From NCBI GenBank assembly GCA_008638375.1, contig CM018051.1, forward strand, positions 25,084,844 to 25,148,843: a DNA stretch of 64,000 bases, written 5' to 3'. Source of the stretch: Nyssa sinensis (lineage: Eukaryota; Streptophyta; Magnoliopsida; Cornales; Nyssaceae). Shown here in pieces: positions 21,179 through 32,560 of the stretch. Positions within the stretch are counted from its first letter, which is position 1. Every line of letters begins with the position of its first letter. Both the position numbers and the translations under genes were made by a program. The notes beneath the pieces are model-generated. The model was not told the DNA's origin, made no database searches, and was given only the letters and a program-made list of their open reading frames with translations.

Positions 21179-22802
21179 AAGCAGTATCTAAGTCATAATA
21201 TACCATTTTATATTTTTTTTCATGCCATTGGCAGCGTGACTGGGATATATGCTTGGTGTACTATTCTATAAAAGAAAAAGAAGAAGAAGAAAAAAAGAGG
21301 GGTATACAAGGAAGCAAGTGAATTTGAATTTGATACTTGTAAATTAATGCAAAAGCTTTCTTTTGGTGTGACTTTTGTTGTCTTTTAGGCTTGTTTGAAA
21401 ATTTTAAAATCTGGTTCAATAAAATGCAAAATCAACTAGGCTTAATTGGCTCATATGAATATAGATTTTAAGTTGAACTAGTTTTGATTTAAAATTTGTT
21501 TGTCAAATATTAGAATTATAATTTTATATTTCACTTATTGTTTCAAGTGGTACACCTATACATATATATATATTTCTTCATTTTTATATCATATAAACTC
21601 AGTGCAAAAAAAAAAAAAAGAAGAAAAACTTGATGAGATACAGTCTTGGTACATAAAAGTTTCATTTCAACTTTTATTAATTTTTGTCATGGGCTCCGAC
21701 TTTGATAATATTCGACTTTCTTTTCAATATATTTCAATTTCTCCTAAAAACTCACATTCGCAGAAACCCTTAAATCTCTTTCAAGCACCAAATATCTTGG
21801 AAAAATTTTGATCCCTTTATTATATTTTGTATAAATTTCTCTTTTTTTCTTCCTTTCAATTTCGAAACCATAACAAAAGATATATTTCTTGTCAAAAAAA
21901 TCATCGATCTTCTAATCTTGATACAAACCCCAATCTTAAAAGCCTTAAATTCAATTAAAAAAAAGACAAATTTTCATGCTAAAATAATACTTGTGTTGAA
22001 GAAGAAGAAGCAGAATGTGGAGGAGGCGTAGAGATAAATAACACCTTCTTGATTTTGTAAATTGTTGAAACCTTTTGAGTGTGGATGAGATTTGGGAGGA
22101 ACAGCTGGTATTTTTTTTTTTTTTTGAAAAGAAAATTTTTTGATGAAAGAGCAATCGGGCCCAACGAAAACACCATTCCCTTGTTTTCCATGCAGACTTT
22201 TTTTTTTTTTTCCAAAATGGGTTAAGGAAAAAACTGGTTTGTTGGTTTAATGAAGTTATCAAACTAGGACCAACTTTAATCGGACCGTTGTTGTATCCAC
22301 TAAATCCAGTTCAGGGCTTTCCCAAACAGCCTAGTCTCAATAATTTAAAAATTAAGTGACTACTAGGGATGTAAAATTTGTCCCGAGGCCTGTAACTTGA
22401 TCCGACCCTAGCATGAAGTATTTTAGGGGTGGGCTTCGTCTTGGGCCCTGGCCTTGTATTCTCGACTTGAAAATCTGTCGAGAGTAACCCAAAATTTTAA
22501 ATGTTGTTCCTTCTCTCTACACTCAACAATCCTGAATTAGATTGTCAGGATTGTTTTGTGGGCCAATCAAATCTTTTAACTTTTATTATTTATATTTTCT
22601 ATTCTAATCCCTTTCTAATAAATACTCAAATCACATTTTTTATTTCATTCACAACAAATCTTCTCAACTCACTCATCCTCTTACTCAACTACTCACTTCA
22701 TTTTAATGCTCTCCAATGGTATTTAATTTGTAAAGATACTAATTGAAAAATACAAAAAAAAAAAAATTTAAATTGACCTTCCATGAAATTTTTAAAAATT
22801 AT

Positions 22803-22850
22803 TGTTGCCCACATATTTATCCTAGAGGGAAGAGGGGAGTGAATAGGGTA
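22803..22850 (-). repeat. 3' LTR stub of the SIRE-like copia
   Basis: About 45 bases match the inner end of the 5' LTR at 25594 (ATATTTATCCTA and the following GGGGTGA-type run); the similarity then fades. A second partial similarity with a G-rich run lies at 22975-23045. Confidence 0.5.
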
Positions 22851-23189
22851 TTTTGAAAATATTGATTTTTTTTTTTTATCTTAAAAGATGAAAGTTGTAA
22901 AAGCACAATAAAGAAAGAGAGAGAGAGAGAGAGAGAAAGAGAGAGCAAATGCAATTGTTGCACGGAGGGATACAATAAGGATATCACTCAAGGTCCCAAT
23001 ACATGAATTATACCTAGGAAAGGGGGGAGGGGGGGGGGAGATTGAATAGGTAGGTCTTGAATTAAAAACTTCTTTCAAGTTAATTACAATTCTTGGTTAA
23101 AAACAAAGATGACACAATCAACAAGAAATCACTCAATGTGATTAATCCAACATCTATGCCCTTCCACCAATGAATCCACCAATAATTAG

Positions 23190-23645
23190 CCAATTTACTA
23201 ACCTATTCAAACTTCATAATAATACCCAAGTATATCTTAAATAGTCATCCACAATGACAAAGACATAATGTTTTCCTCCTTAGTTTGCAATTCTAGTTAG
23301 TCCAATTAGATCCAAATGCAGTAGTTGTAGTAATCTACTTGTTGAAATGTCATTTTTCTTTTTGAAGGAAGATTTCACTTGCTTTCCTAGTTGGCAAGTA
23401 CCATATACACTATCTTTTACAAATTTTGTTTTGGGTAGACCTTTAACTAATTCATGTCTAGACAAGTTAGAGATTAAGTCCATGCTTTCATGACCAAGTC
23501 TTTTATGCCATAACAAATTATTTTCATTTATAGTCGCAAAACATTGTACATTTCGTGAAACAATGTCATCAAAATTAATGCAATAGATATTGTTATCCCC
23601 ATATGCAAAAGATAGAATATTTTCATGGTTGCATGCATTAGGCAT
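23190..23645 (-). pseudogene. Copia pre-integrase and integrase start, truncated
   Basis: The minus strand reads NENNLLWHKRLGHESMDLIS, the HHCC-type pre-integrase motif, then TCQLGKQVKSSF and LLHLDLIGL. Continuing past a stop at about 23280 it reads GGKHYVFVIVDDYLRYTWVL, including the first catalytic aspartate of the integrase core, and then the element is lost. No second or third acidic residue of the D,D,E triad is present. Confidence 0.75.
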
Positions 23646-23653
23646 TCATTGGC

Positions 23654-23929
23654 TTAAAAAACTACAACATAACCTTTATCACATAGTTGACTAATACTTA
23701 ACAAGTTATGTTTCAAGCCATAAAAAAGAAGCGCATTTTCAATAAATAGAGAGGAATTTTTACCTATGCTTCCAATGGTAATAATTTTACCTCTTGAGTT
23801 ATCCCCAAAGCTCACATATCCACTGTCTTTTAAAGTGAGGGATGTGAATTTGGCTTTATCTCCGGTCATGTGCTTTGAGCATCCACTATTAAGGAACCAT
23901 TTGTCTTTGTTGAGGAAGGCTTCAAGCAC
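23654..23929 (-). pseudogene. Copia aspartic protease, catalytic residue lost
   Basis: The sequence reads WFLNSGCSKHMTGDKAKF, where copia proteases have W-x-L/I-D-S-G-C. The catalytic D is N here. It continues HNLLSISQLCDKGY, the classical end of this domain. It lies between gag and the pre-integrase domain. Confidence 0.75.
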
Positions 23930-24185
23930 ACTTACAAAATCAATTCAAGTAACTCCTTTTGATACCCAAACTTTCTTGGGTTCTTAAGGGTTAGTATTAG
24001 GTAACCAAGTTTCTTTTGGAACCCCAAATCATTTTACCTTTGTCCTTTTTGCCTTTTCTAGATTTTCTTAAAAATTGTTCATGAATGGTTGTATTTGAAC
24101 TAGAGGCTCTTACAAAGAAGTTTTGATAAGAATTTTGTTTGGTATGGGCATTGTATTCCAAACCTACTTTATCAAAAACATATCT

Positions 24186-25536
24186 TTATTGTGAGATGAT
24201 TTTATCTAAAATTTCACTTCCCTTAGTAAACTTTTTTATGGTGAAATTTAGATCATCCGCATTTTTCTTGAGAGATGAGCTTTCTTCCTCAAGATCCTTA
24301 CTTTTTAAAATCAATAAATCATTTTCTTTCTTCAAAATCTCATTTTGATTATTTGAAACTTGAAGATTGTTTGAAAGAAATGAGATTTTCTTTTTGAGAT
24401 CCTTATTTTTAAAATGGATTTTCTCAAGCTCATTATGTAATTCCTCAAAGGAATTTTCTAACTCTTTATAGGAAGGAAATGAGTCAAGATTAAAGTTTAT
24501 CTCATCCTCATAAGCCATAAGACAAAAGTTGGCTACTTCTTGGTCGCTTGATTCCTCATCCGATTCATCCCAAGTGCCTTTCATTGCCTTCTTATTGGAT
24601 CTTCTTCCTTTTCCTTTGAGTTAAGGGCATTCCACCTTTCTCTGTCCCAATTTATGATACTCATAGCAAGTTGGGGATTCCTTCTTACTTGATTCCCTTT
24701 TTGTTGCTTTTAATTTTGTTGCTTCATTCTTAGGTAGTTTTTGAATTTTCTTGTGATGAAGGCAACATACTCATCACTTCCTTAATCCTCTTTTTCATTT
24801 TCTTCATCTTTACTTGTATAAAATGAGGATTTAAGAGTAATGTTCTTCTTTGGTTTATCTTCCTCTTCATGACCTTTTATGATAAGATCATGAGTCATGA
24901 TGGATCCGAGAAGCTCACCAAGGCTCAGTGTGTTGAGATCCTTTGCTTCTTGAATTGCTGTCACATTGGTTTCCCATTTTCTTAGAAGAGACTTAAAGAT
25001 TTTTCTCACCATTTCAACATTAGTATAACCCTTGCCAAGGGATTTTAAAGAGTTAATAATGTTAGTAAAACGAGTAAACATTTCGGGTATGGACTCACTT
25101 TCATTTACTTTAAATAGTTTATACTTGTGAACTAGCATGCTAATTTTAGACACTTTAACTTGATTTGTACTTTCTTAGGTAACTTCAAGTTTATCCTATA
25201 TCTCCTTTGCAGATTCGTAACCAGAGATTCTATTGAAATCATTTGCATCTAAGGCACAATATAAATTACTCATTGCCTTAACAATTAGTTGAATGAGTTT
25301 GAGGTCCTTTTCATCCCATTCTTGTTCTTCCTTAGAAACCTTGGTGGTGCTAGTAAAACTTCGAGCTTTATAGGAATATAAGGTCCATTTGTAATTACCT
25401 TTCATATTTTATAGTCTAGGGCTTAAAGATAAATATTCATTATAGCCTTCTAATAGGTATAGTTTTGGCCATTAAATAGAGGGGATCTGTTGGTTAATTG
25501 TCCTTCGACAAAGATGGTTCCTACAATATTTGCCAT
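24186..25536 (-). pseudogene. Copia gag (UBN2-type), broken
   Basis: The likely start ATG at 25536 gives MANIVGTIFVEG, then NRSPLFNGQNYTY followed by a stop where family members have W. Later blocks are 25405-25196 (WDEKDLKLIQLIVKAMSN), 25153-24782 (IPEMFTRFTNIINSLKSLGK, then LGELLGSIMTHDLIIKGHE) and 24584-24186, an acidic and coiled-coil part (DQEVANFCLMAYEDE, YKELENSFEELHNELEKI). This is the gag-polypeptide order of SIRE-type copia elements. Several stops interrupt it. Confidence 0.75.
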
Positions 25537-25580
25537 ATATTTTCTCTTAGAGTGTTAACTTTATTTTACAAGAGACGAGA

Positions 25581-25591
25581 CTCTGATACCA
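25581..25591 (-). other. Initiator-Met primer binding site of the SIRE-like copia
   Basis: On the minus strand TGGTATCAGAG follows the LTR end by two bases; it is complementary to the 3' end of plant initiator methionine tRNA. Confidence 0.85.
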
Positions 25592-25593
25592 TT

Positions 25594-26221
25594 TGTTGCT
25601 CAGATATTTATCCTAAAGGGGTGAGGGGTAGGGTGAATGCACAATAAATAAACAAGACAGAGAGATAAAAAATACAACAGTTTTATGAGGTTCAAAAAAC
25701 TTCTTACATCCTCGACTCAAATATCCCTACTTGAGTTTTTCCACTATCATGACCTCCTTGCAAGTAGAGACCAAACCTTTACAAAGCGAAAGTCTCATCC
25801 CTCTTATCATAGCAAAATATACCCTTTTACCTCACTGGGTAGCACCTACCCACAACTCTCACCGTAATGAGATGATACAAATATGTCTACCAAATAGCAC
25901 TCTCTTCTAGAGTAGCTTTAGTGCAATAAGATGCTCATTCTCTGTAAATAGATCGTGTAAAGTCTGAGTATTTAAGATGACTATAACTTTCAAATCTAGA
26001 TTTGGAAGGTGTTAAATCTAAAGTCAATAATAAAGATGTGATAGTGTAAGCTTGTAAGAGATAGCTTATAAAGTCCTAAAGAACCTCTATTTATAACCCT
26101 TTAAAGTATATGTCCATTACTTTTTGAAAAGAGTCATTTCCTTCCTTCTTGTCTTTTCAAAATTTGATAGTTATGATATTAATTTAATAATGTTGGGTTT
26201 TTGGAACCCGAATCCAAAACA
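25594..26221 (-). repeat. 5' LTR of the SIRE-like copia
   Basis: On minus it starts TGTTTTGGATTCGGG and ends GAGCAACA next to the PBS. A TATA box TATAAATAGAGG reads on minus at 26095-26084, so transcription would start near 26065. The outer end is set by the TG dinucleotide and is less certain. Confidence 0.6.
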
Positions 26222-26290
26222 ATATGGTAGTTTCATTCTTTAAAAATTCCTATCATTTTTTTCTTCTAAATTAGTTAAAAGACCTTATTT

Positions 26291-26517
26291 GGCTCCAAAC
26301 GAGGAAGGAGGAATCTCCTCCTATTTATATACGTGACACAACTTTAATGACCATGTATGCACTCATATATATATATATATCATATGACTATTTAGTTTTA
26401 ACAATAAATAAATAAATCAAAAAGCACATGAGCATTGGATGTTAGTGCATACGTGGCCTACTAAAGTTGTGACATGTACATGGGTAGGAGGAGATTTCTC
26501 CTACCAAATTTGGAGCC
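26291..26517. mobile_element. MITE with terminal inverted repeats of about 73 bp
   Basis: The left arm starts GGCTCCAAACGAGGAAGGAG; the complement of the right arm starts GGCTCCAAATTTGGTAGGAG. Both continue with AATCTCCTCC, then GTCACAACTTTA-like sequence and ATGTATGCAC/ACGTATGCAC. The interior holds a (TA) tract and TATGACTATTTAGTT. A related, older copy lies at 20966-21178. The superfamily is undetermined because no clean target duplication is visible. Confidence 0.8.
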
Positions 26518-26625
26518 AGGTGTTGTCCTTCATTTTATATGGGTAGAAGGAAAACATCGACATTTGCATTTTACTAAATGAAATATGAAGTGTTTCTACA
26601 TTTATACCATTCACTCATTATATTA

Positions 26626-27331
26626 TGATGGGCACCATGGTGGACTGAGTCTTAAAGATCCTTTACAAGTTTCAGATGGGCCAATCACAAGGTTGAGAGC
26701 TAAGAAGATCAAGAAAGCAATGCAAGGATTAGTGCAATCCACTTGGGCCGAGTTATCGAGCAAGACCCCAACATTCAAGATGGGCTTGAAAGAAAAAGAA
26801 CCAGCTTTAATTCATGTGATACAAGCTACAGAAGGGGCAGCATAACCTAGTGGTTTCGTATAAACTTTTTATTTCATTAAGTATAGGCGTGTGGGCCTAT
26901 TTTATGCTTTTATGATTGTAGGCATTTGGGCCAATTTAACTCATTTAGTGGATTTCTTTTATTAGTTTTAGTTGGTAGTTTAGGACGTTTTGGGCCTGAA
27001 GATGCTCAGCCCGTATCTTTTAATTGATGTAAGCCTTATTCGGCCCTAGGGTTTCATGGAGGGTTTTAAAAGAACTTGTAGCCGTAATTTGGAGACTAGA
27101 ACATGAATGAAGCTTTCTGCATAAGGAATATTTCAGTTTTCTCTTCTTGTTCTAACTTGAGTGAACTACGAACTTATCAAAGGCATACCTTTGTGGCGTT
27201 CTCATCAAATCTGGGTTCTTGAAACAAGTTTTCAATGAGTATAGATCATCTTGACTTGATTCTTGGTTTTCTTGGGTAAGTTTCAATTTGATTGTGGGTT
27301 CAAGGGATTTCGATCTTACGGGTTCACATCA
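26626..27331 (+). repeat. 5' LTR of the gypsy element
   Basis: 706 bp, starts TGATGGGCACC and ends GGTTCACATCA. It is about 55 bp longer than the 3' LTR, mainly because a stretch near 26900-26970 is missing from the 3' copy. It contains an open frame up to 26845 (PLQVSDGPITRLRAKKIKKA ... KMGLKEKEPALIHVIQ), the duplicate of the pol C-terminus encoded in the 3' LTR. It is not a separate gene. Confidence 0.9.
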
Positions 27332-27333
27332 TT

Positions 27334-27345
27334 TGGTATCAAAGC
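27334..27345 (+). other. Primer binding site of the gypsy element
   Basis: TGGTATCAAAGC two bases after the LTR end; one base away from the initiator-Met tRNA complement TGGTATCAGAGC. Confidence 0.8.
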
Positions 27346-28069
27346 TCAGAATCCAAATCAGGTATGATTTATCATTTTTAATTCTTGCATTTGATTTTTT
27401 GTCTTAGGCGTGTTCTAGAATTTCTTGGGTAAGTTTCAATTCTTTAATTGATTACACGAATCTTTGCTTTAAATTCCAGATCTATAATTCCCATATCTAT
27501 AATCTTTGTTTTGATTCCTTCTATTTTGGTTACTTGTTATTGAAATCAGACCAATCTTTTTTGAAATTTGAAATTATTGTTGCTGCTTGTGATCGAATTT
27601 GTGTTAAAAAAAAAAAAAAAAAAAAAAACAGCGTATTCAAGGGTTGATGTAAAAAAAAAAAAAGAGTACAAAATTTTTTTTTTCTCTTATGGCTGTTTGA
27701 TGTACTTTGCAATCTGAAAATTTGGTGTTAATTGATCCTTATCTTCAAAAGGGTCAAATATATCATCTTTAGCATCTTGTTTCTTAATTGGTCTTTCCCT
27801 CGTACAATTCTTTGAGATTCGTGTCATTTTATTCCTTATTGTTTGAATAATACAAGGTTGTGTCTTGATTTAGTTCAACTAGTTCTTCACGAACTTAAAA
27901 GGGAAAACAAGTGAGGTAAAAGGCAAGAGTGGGTGAGAATAGTATTGGAAAAGCCCAAAAGAGTGAAACACGAGTGGTATGACAATATTTGAGCGTAAAC
28001 ACGCAAGGGAGTGTGTGAGGTTTTTTTTTAACCACTAACATATTTTCCTTATTTTGTAAGGCGTTAACA
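27346..28069 (+). other. Gypsy leader, untranslated
   Basis: T-rich leader with A-runs at 27605-27627 and 27650-27663. No coding signal. Confidence 0.5.
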
Positions 28070-29331
28070 ATGTCTCATAAGAGTGACTCAACACCTAAAG
28101 AGGAGGCAGCTAACTCATTCTTTGTTTTGCAGGCCATGTAACAACAGTTTGAACGGTTGAATTTGGTGATGGGGGAGATGAAGGTTAGGATGGATCAATA
28201 AGAGGTCGTGATTAGAAATCTGCAAGGTGGGCAAGATAGGAGGAGACATGAGCCTATCATTGAAAATGAGTATAAGCACGAAGAAGATGATGAGGCTGAG
28301 GAAGACATAGCATCGGATGTTAGAATGGGTGAAATGGGCAGACCTAGAGGAGTTAGGCATGGAAGAGGACATAGCAGAAATCCAAGGGGTCGAGATGGAG
28401 ATGATAGAAACCTTAGGAGCATCAAAGTGAAAAAACTATCTTTCCAAGGTCGGAATGACCCTGAAGCTTATTTAGAGTGGGAGAATAAAATAGAGTTAAT
28501 TTTTTATTACACAACTATTCAGAGGAGAAAAAGGTGAAGCTGGCAGTAATTGAGTTCACTGATTATGCAATTATTTGGTGTGATCAATTCGTGACCAATA
28601 GAAGGAGGAATTATGAGAGATCTATAGAAACATGGGTTGAGTTGAAAGCTCTCATGAGGCAGAGATTTTTACCTGGCCACTACTATAGAGACCTCTACCA
28701 AAAATTACAAAACCTTACACAAGAGACTAGGAATGTAGAGGATTACCATAAGAAGATGGAGGTAGCTATGATTTGGGCTAATGTAAAGGAGGATCGGGAG
28801 GCCACAATGGCTAGATTTTTAAGTTGTCTGAATAGAGACATAGCTAATGTAGTTGAGTTGCAGCATTTTGTGGAGGTAGAAGACATAGTGCACATGGCTA
28901 TGAAGGTGGAGAGGCAGTTAAAGAGAAAGGGTGCAGCAAGGTATACTTTAGTTTCTGGGCACTCCTTGGAGACCAAAATGGGATAGAAATGATCAAGCTG
29001 TAGCAAAGGGGAAGGCTGAACCACCTAAGGGACAAGATGAAGGAACTAGCAAGAACAAACCCAAGGGAGATTCCCAACCTTTAAGGAATAGAGATATTAA
29101 ATGTTTTAAATGTTTTGGTTTTGGGCACATCGCGTCTCAATGTCCAAACAAGCGGGTGATGGTTATGCGTGACAATGGGGAGGTGATGGCTGAGAGTGAG
29201 AATGATGGTGATGAGATGCCTGAGTTGGTTGATGCTAGTGATGATGATGGAGTGGAATACCCCATAGAAGGTGAGTCTCTTGTTGCTAGGCGTGCTTTCA
29301 ATACCCAAATTAAGGTAGATGACATGGAGTA
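28070..29331 (+). pseudogene. Gypsy gag with CCHC zinc knuckle, broken
   Basis: ATG at 28070 gives MSHKSDSTPKEEAANSFF, but the reading frame meets stops at about 28139 and 28199. The capsid core is split between frames: KKLSFQGRNDPEAYLEWENK (to 28537), then LAVIEFTDYAIIWCDQF, ETWVELKALMRQRFLPGHYY and LYQKLQNLTQETRNVEDYHK (28534-28986). A further shift leads to the nucleocapsid with CFKCFGFGHIASQC, a complete C-x2-C-x4-H-x4-C knuckle at 29102-29143. Family members have no such interruptions. Confidence 0.8.
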
Positions 29332-29339
29332 GCAGAAAA

Positions 29340-29947
29340 AGAATATATTTGATACTAGATGTTATGTAAACAACAAGGTGTGTAGTATGATTATAAATGA
29401 GAGAAGTTGCACCAATGTAGCTAATACCACCCTAGTTGAAAAGTTGAGTTTACCTTTACTGAAGCATCCTAGACCTTATAAGTTGCAGTGGTTGAATGAA
29501 TGTAGGGAGGTCAAGGTCAATAAATAGGTTTTGGTGGCTTTTACTATTGGGAGGTATAGTGATGAGGTGCTTTGTGATGTAGTTCCTATGCATGCTGACC
29601 ATATTTTGTTGGGGAGGCCGTGGCAGTATGATATGAAGGTGATTCATGACGGGTTTAAGAACAGGTATAGCTTTGTAAAGGATGGAAAAACAATCAAGCT
29701 TGCTCCTTTAACCCCAAAACAGGTATATGAGGACCAACTGAAATTGAAAAGTAAGATTGAGCAAAAAAGAAAAGGTGAGGCTGAAACCTCAAGAAAAACA
29801 GAGAGTGATAACAAAAAAAGAGAGGTGGTTGAGAATAAAGAAAAGAGAGTGGAGCCACGAGAGAAAAAAGAAAAAGAACCTGTAGAGAGAAAAAGAGAGT
29901 CAAAAATGAGTTTTTATGCAAAGGATAGTGAGGTTAAGAGGCCTTAG
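29340..29947 (+). pseudogene. Gypsy protease and linker, broken
   Basis: The sequence reads FDTRCYVNNKVCSMIINERSC, where the family has a D-S-G active site; here it is NER, so the catalytic aspartate is gone. It continues LLGRPWQYDMKVIHDGFKN, the conserved gypsy protease end, then a highly charged K/E/R linker and a stop at 29947. The frame had a stop at 29525. The linker is followed by FLVYKESYFNLDETNQSL and then the insertion at 30019. Confidence 0.75.
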
Positions 29948-31699
29948 CAGATCAGCCTATGATTTTTCTTGTTTACAAAGAATCTTATTTTAATCTTGAT
30001 GAAACTAACCAATCTCTTTGTCACGACCCGAAACCCACCCTACGCGGATTACCGGATCGCGATCGCCGCCCCGAGACCCGAAGGCCTCGAGACAAGGCTC
30101 GCATAGGTAGCGGTATCGAATAGATGTGCTTCATGTGGTTGCGGAAGCGTGAAAATCTTTTTTTTTTTTTTTTAAATTTGCATATCCGTCCGATACTGCC
30201 GCTATTCTCAATGGTACACATGTTCACACATTCATATAAAATCAGAGCATAACTAAAACTTAAAGGACTTCATAATTAAAATCTTAATTCAACTGCCCCG
30301 TAGGGCTTAATACACGTCCTTAAATTATCAGCTAATACAAAACATATTAATCAGAGTTCATGTGATTTTTCCCCAAAAGAACTCCTCAAGCAAATCTTCC
30401 CAAAAGCTAGGTTTCTCCTTATAGTCTTCAAAAATCGATCTGTCCTTAGTCACCTGAAAGGGGGGGGGCGGATAAAATCCAGGTAAGCTAATCAAAGCTT
30501 GTGAGTAATTCCTGCATTCGTCATGGGGTTTTTCAACTGGTAGTGGTTTTAGCACATGAGGGTTTATGAAATACTCACTACCAATTGCTTGTACATTTTA
30601 GAACACAGAGTATATGCATTCTTAAAACAATAGCTTTGAACAATTAAAGTATTCAAGCTAAATACACATTTTCTTCAAATAGAGCATATGCAATTTAAAA
30701 GCATATAAACACGTGAAATAGAATAGGGATAATACCTACTTCTATTTTCAAAATCACTTGTCATCTTTTCTCTTTTATTAGGCGGAATCTGTTTCGAACC
30801 AGACTCCCATTTTACTGCCAATACTGTCGATGGAGATATCTCATTTGCCTGGGGGATTAGATCCTTCTACCGGGCATGTACTGTTGAATCCCAAAAGATT
30901 TCAACCATCATATAGGGTGGTACTTAGTACCGTTTATCTTATAAAACATTTGTCACATGACTTCTTCAATAGATATTTTTCATGAACATTTAAAGCATGA
31001 AATGTACAAATTCTACAATAAAGCTTCAAATACACGTGATAATCAAATTCAGAATATTAAAGAGGTTTGCAATTGATTTAGACATGCTGATGTATTTTCA
31101 AGAAAAGAGCTGAATTTAAAACATTTAATAAGCATGCCGTAACAGAATATTTTAAAAGAACGGAATCATATATAGACTGAATTTGATATTCAAAGGCTGC
31201 AATGACTTGTGCTTAAAACTTCTTCAAACATATGGAGTTAAATCTCCAGTTCAAATACAGGGTTACTCACCTCGGTCCTTTAGGGTTAGTGCTAAAAATG
31301 CGCTTTCCCACTTCCTCCGTAGTTCCTAATAACAAATTCATAAACAATCTCATCAACTACACATTTACTACAATATCACCTATCGATGCTTCTTAACTTA
31401 TGCTTCGATCGTATTTTACCCTAACCGATTTACTAACGTTCTATAAACTTCGCACGTACTTAATTCAACTCGTACTTTTAACCTATGACACAATTTAATG
31501 TGTTAGAAACTTAATTTATTTCAACTTATACTCTTCTGGTAGTTCCATTAACTTTAAATTAAATTTATTTACTTGTCAAGTTAACGCGTCGTGTCTTCTC
31601 GTACTTTATTTCCCGTACTTGCCTTAGTTTAATACTTCGGCAATGTTTTAATTATAGTCATCTGACTGATGCTATTCATCAAATTTTATGTCTTTTTAT

Positions 31700-32560
31700 C
31701 TTAGACACTTCTTTTGATCGAATGGACTTTATCATTGAGTCCAGAGCGTCGAAGAAAGTCGGTTTAGGCTTTCTTAGAAATTAATTCGGACTTCTATATG
31801 TAAAAGGGCAGAATGGTCATTTATCGTTTTGCGTGTCACATTTTTCGTACTTCGTTTCGTAATTTGGACTCCATTATTGAGTCCGAGATGTCAAAGAAAG
31901 TCAATTTAGACCTTCTTTGATTTCAATTTGGCTTTAGAGGTGCTAAGGGTAATTTGGTCATTTTACCCCCTTACGTGTCTTTGTGTTCGGGACCTCATCT
32001 CGTGTCGTGGACCTCACCATTGGACTCAGAAGGTCCGAGATAGTAAGATTACACTAATAACTTGTTAATTTTTGGACAAGGGGTATTTTGGTCATTTACC
32101 CCTTTACGTGTCTTTATTTTTTGGGCTCCGTCTCGTAAAACGGACCCTACCATTAGTCTCAGAATGTTTGAAATAGTAAAAATTCACTATTTATTTACTT
32201 AATTTGGACTTCGTTTGACTCGTTTATAGAGTAGGGGCATTTTGGTCATTTTGACATATTTATGGGTCTCAAAATTTTCGGGACCTCATCTCATGTCGTG
32301 GACCTCACCAATGGACTCAGAGGGTCCGAGATAGTAAGAATACTCGTATAATTTGCCTTGTCAGGGCATAGGGGTATTTTGGTCATTTTAAGACTTGTTT
32401 TCATCGTATTCTAATGTTCGGAGTCCCGTCTCGTAAAACGGACCTCATCATTGGACTCAGAATGCCCGAGATAATAAAGTTTGACTATTTATTCGCCCCG
32501 TTCGGACTTCGTTTGACTTATTCGTGACTTACGGGTAGAATGGTAATTTCCCCTATTTAA
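31700..32560. repeat. Six imperfect tandem subrepeats in solo LTR copy 3
   Basis: The motif GGACCTCACCATTGGACTC, followed by AGAATGTCCGAGATAGTA, recurs with variations at about 31725, 31864, 32008, 32141, 32300 and 32441, a spacing of 130-160 bp. Each unit also carries GGTATTTTGGTCATTT and TACGTGTCTTT. The other three copies have two or three such units. Confidence 0.8.

Larger units (their letters stand above)
19861..22802. other. Intergenic, AT-rich, repeats only
   Basis: No credible gene. It contains microsatellites at about 20503-20525 and 20726-20768, a MITE at 20966-21178, a dispersed repeat at 20580-20850, and a possible hAT-MITE terminus TAGGGATGTAAAATTTG at 22364. Lysine-rich ORFs at 21951-22262 arise from poly-A/T runs. 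Confidence 0.5.
22803..26221 (-). mobile_element. Truncated Ty1/copia retrotransposon, SIRE-like
   Basis: On the minus strand a 5' LTR (26221-25594), an initiator-Met PBS, gag, a protease and a pre-integrase/integrase start are followed by an abrupt end. RT and RNase H are missing. Near 22803 the plus strand reads TGTTGCCCACATATTTATCC, matching TGTTGCTCAGATATTTATCC at the PBS-side end of the 5' LTR, so a stub of the 3' LTR remains. No convincing target duplication (ATTAT versus ATATG). It is a deletion derivative. Confidence 0.8.

Noticed and set aside
21951..22262. Lysine-rich minus-strand ORFs ending in a proline/serine-rich tail, considered as a small secreted peptide (IDA- or CLE-like)
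   Set aside because: The lysines come from poly-T runs, there is no signal peptide and no conserved peptide motif.
28115..29325. Minus-strand ORFs opposite the gypsy gag
   Set aside because: Shadows of the plus-strand gag frame with no independent features.
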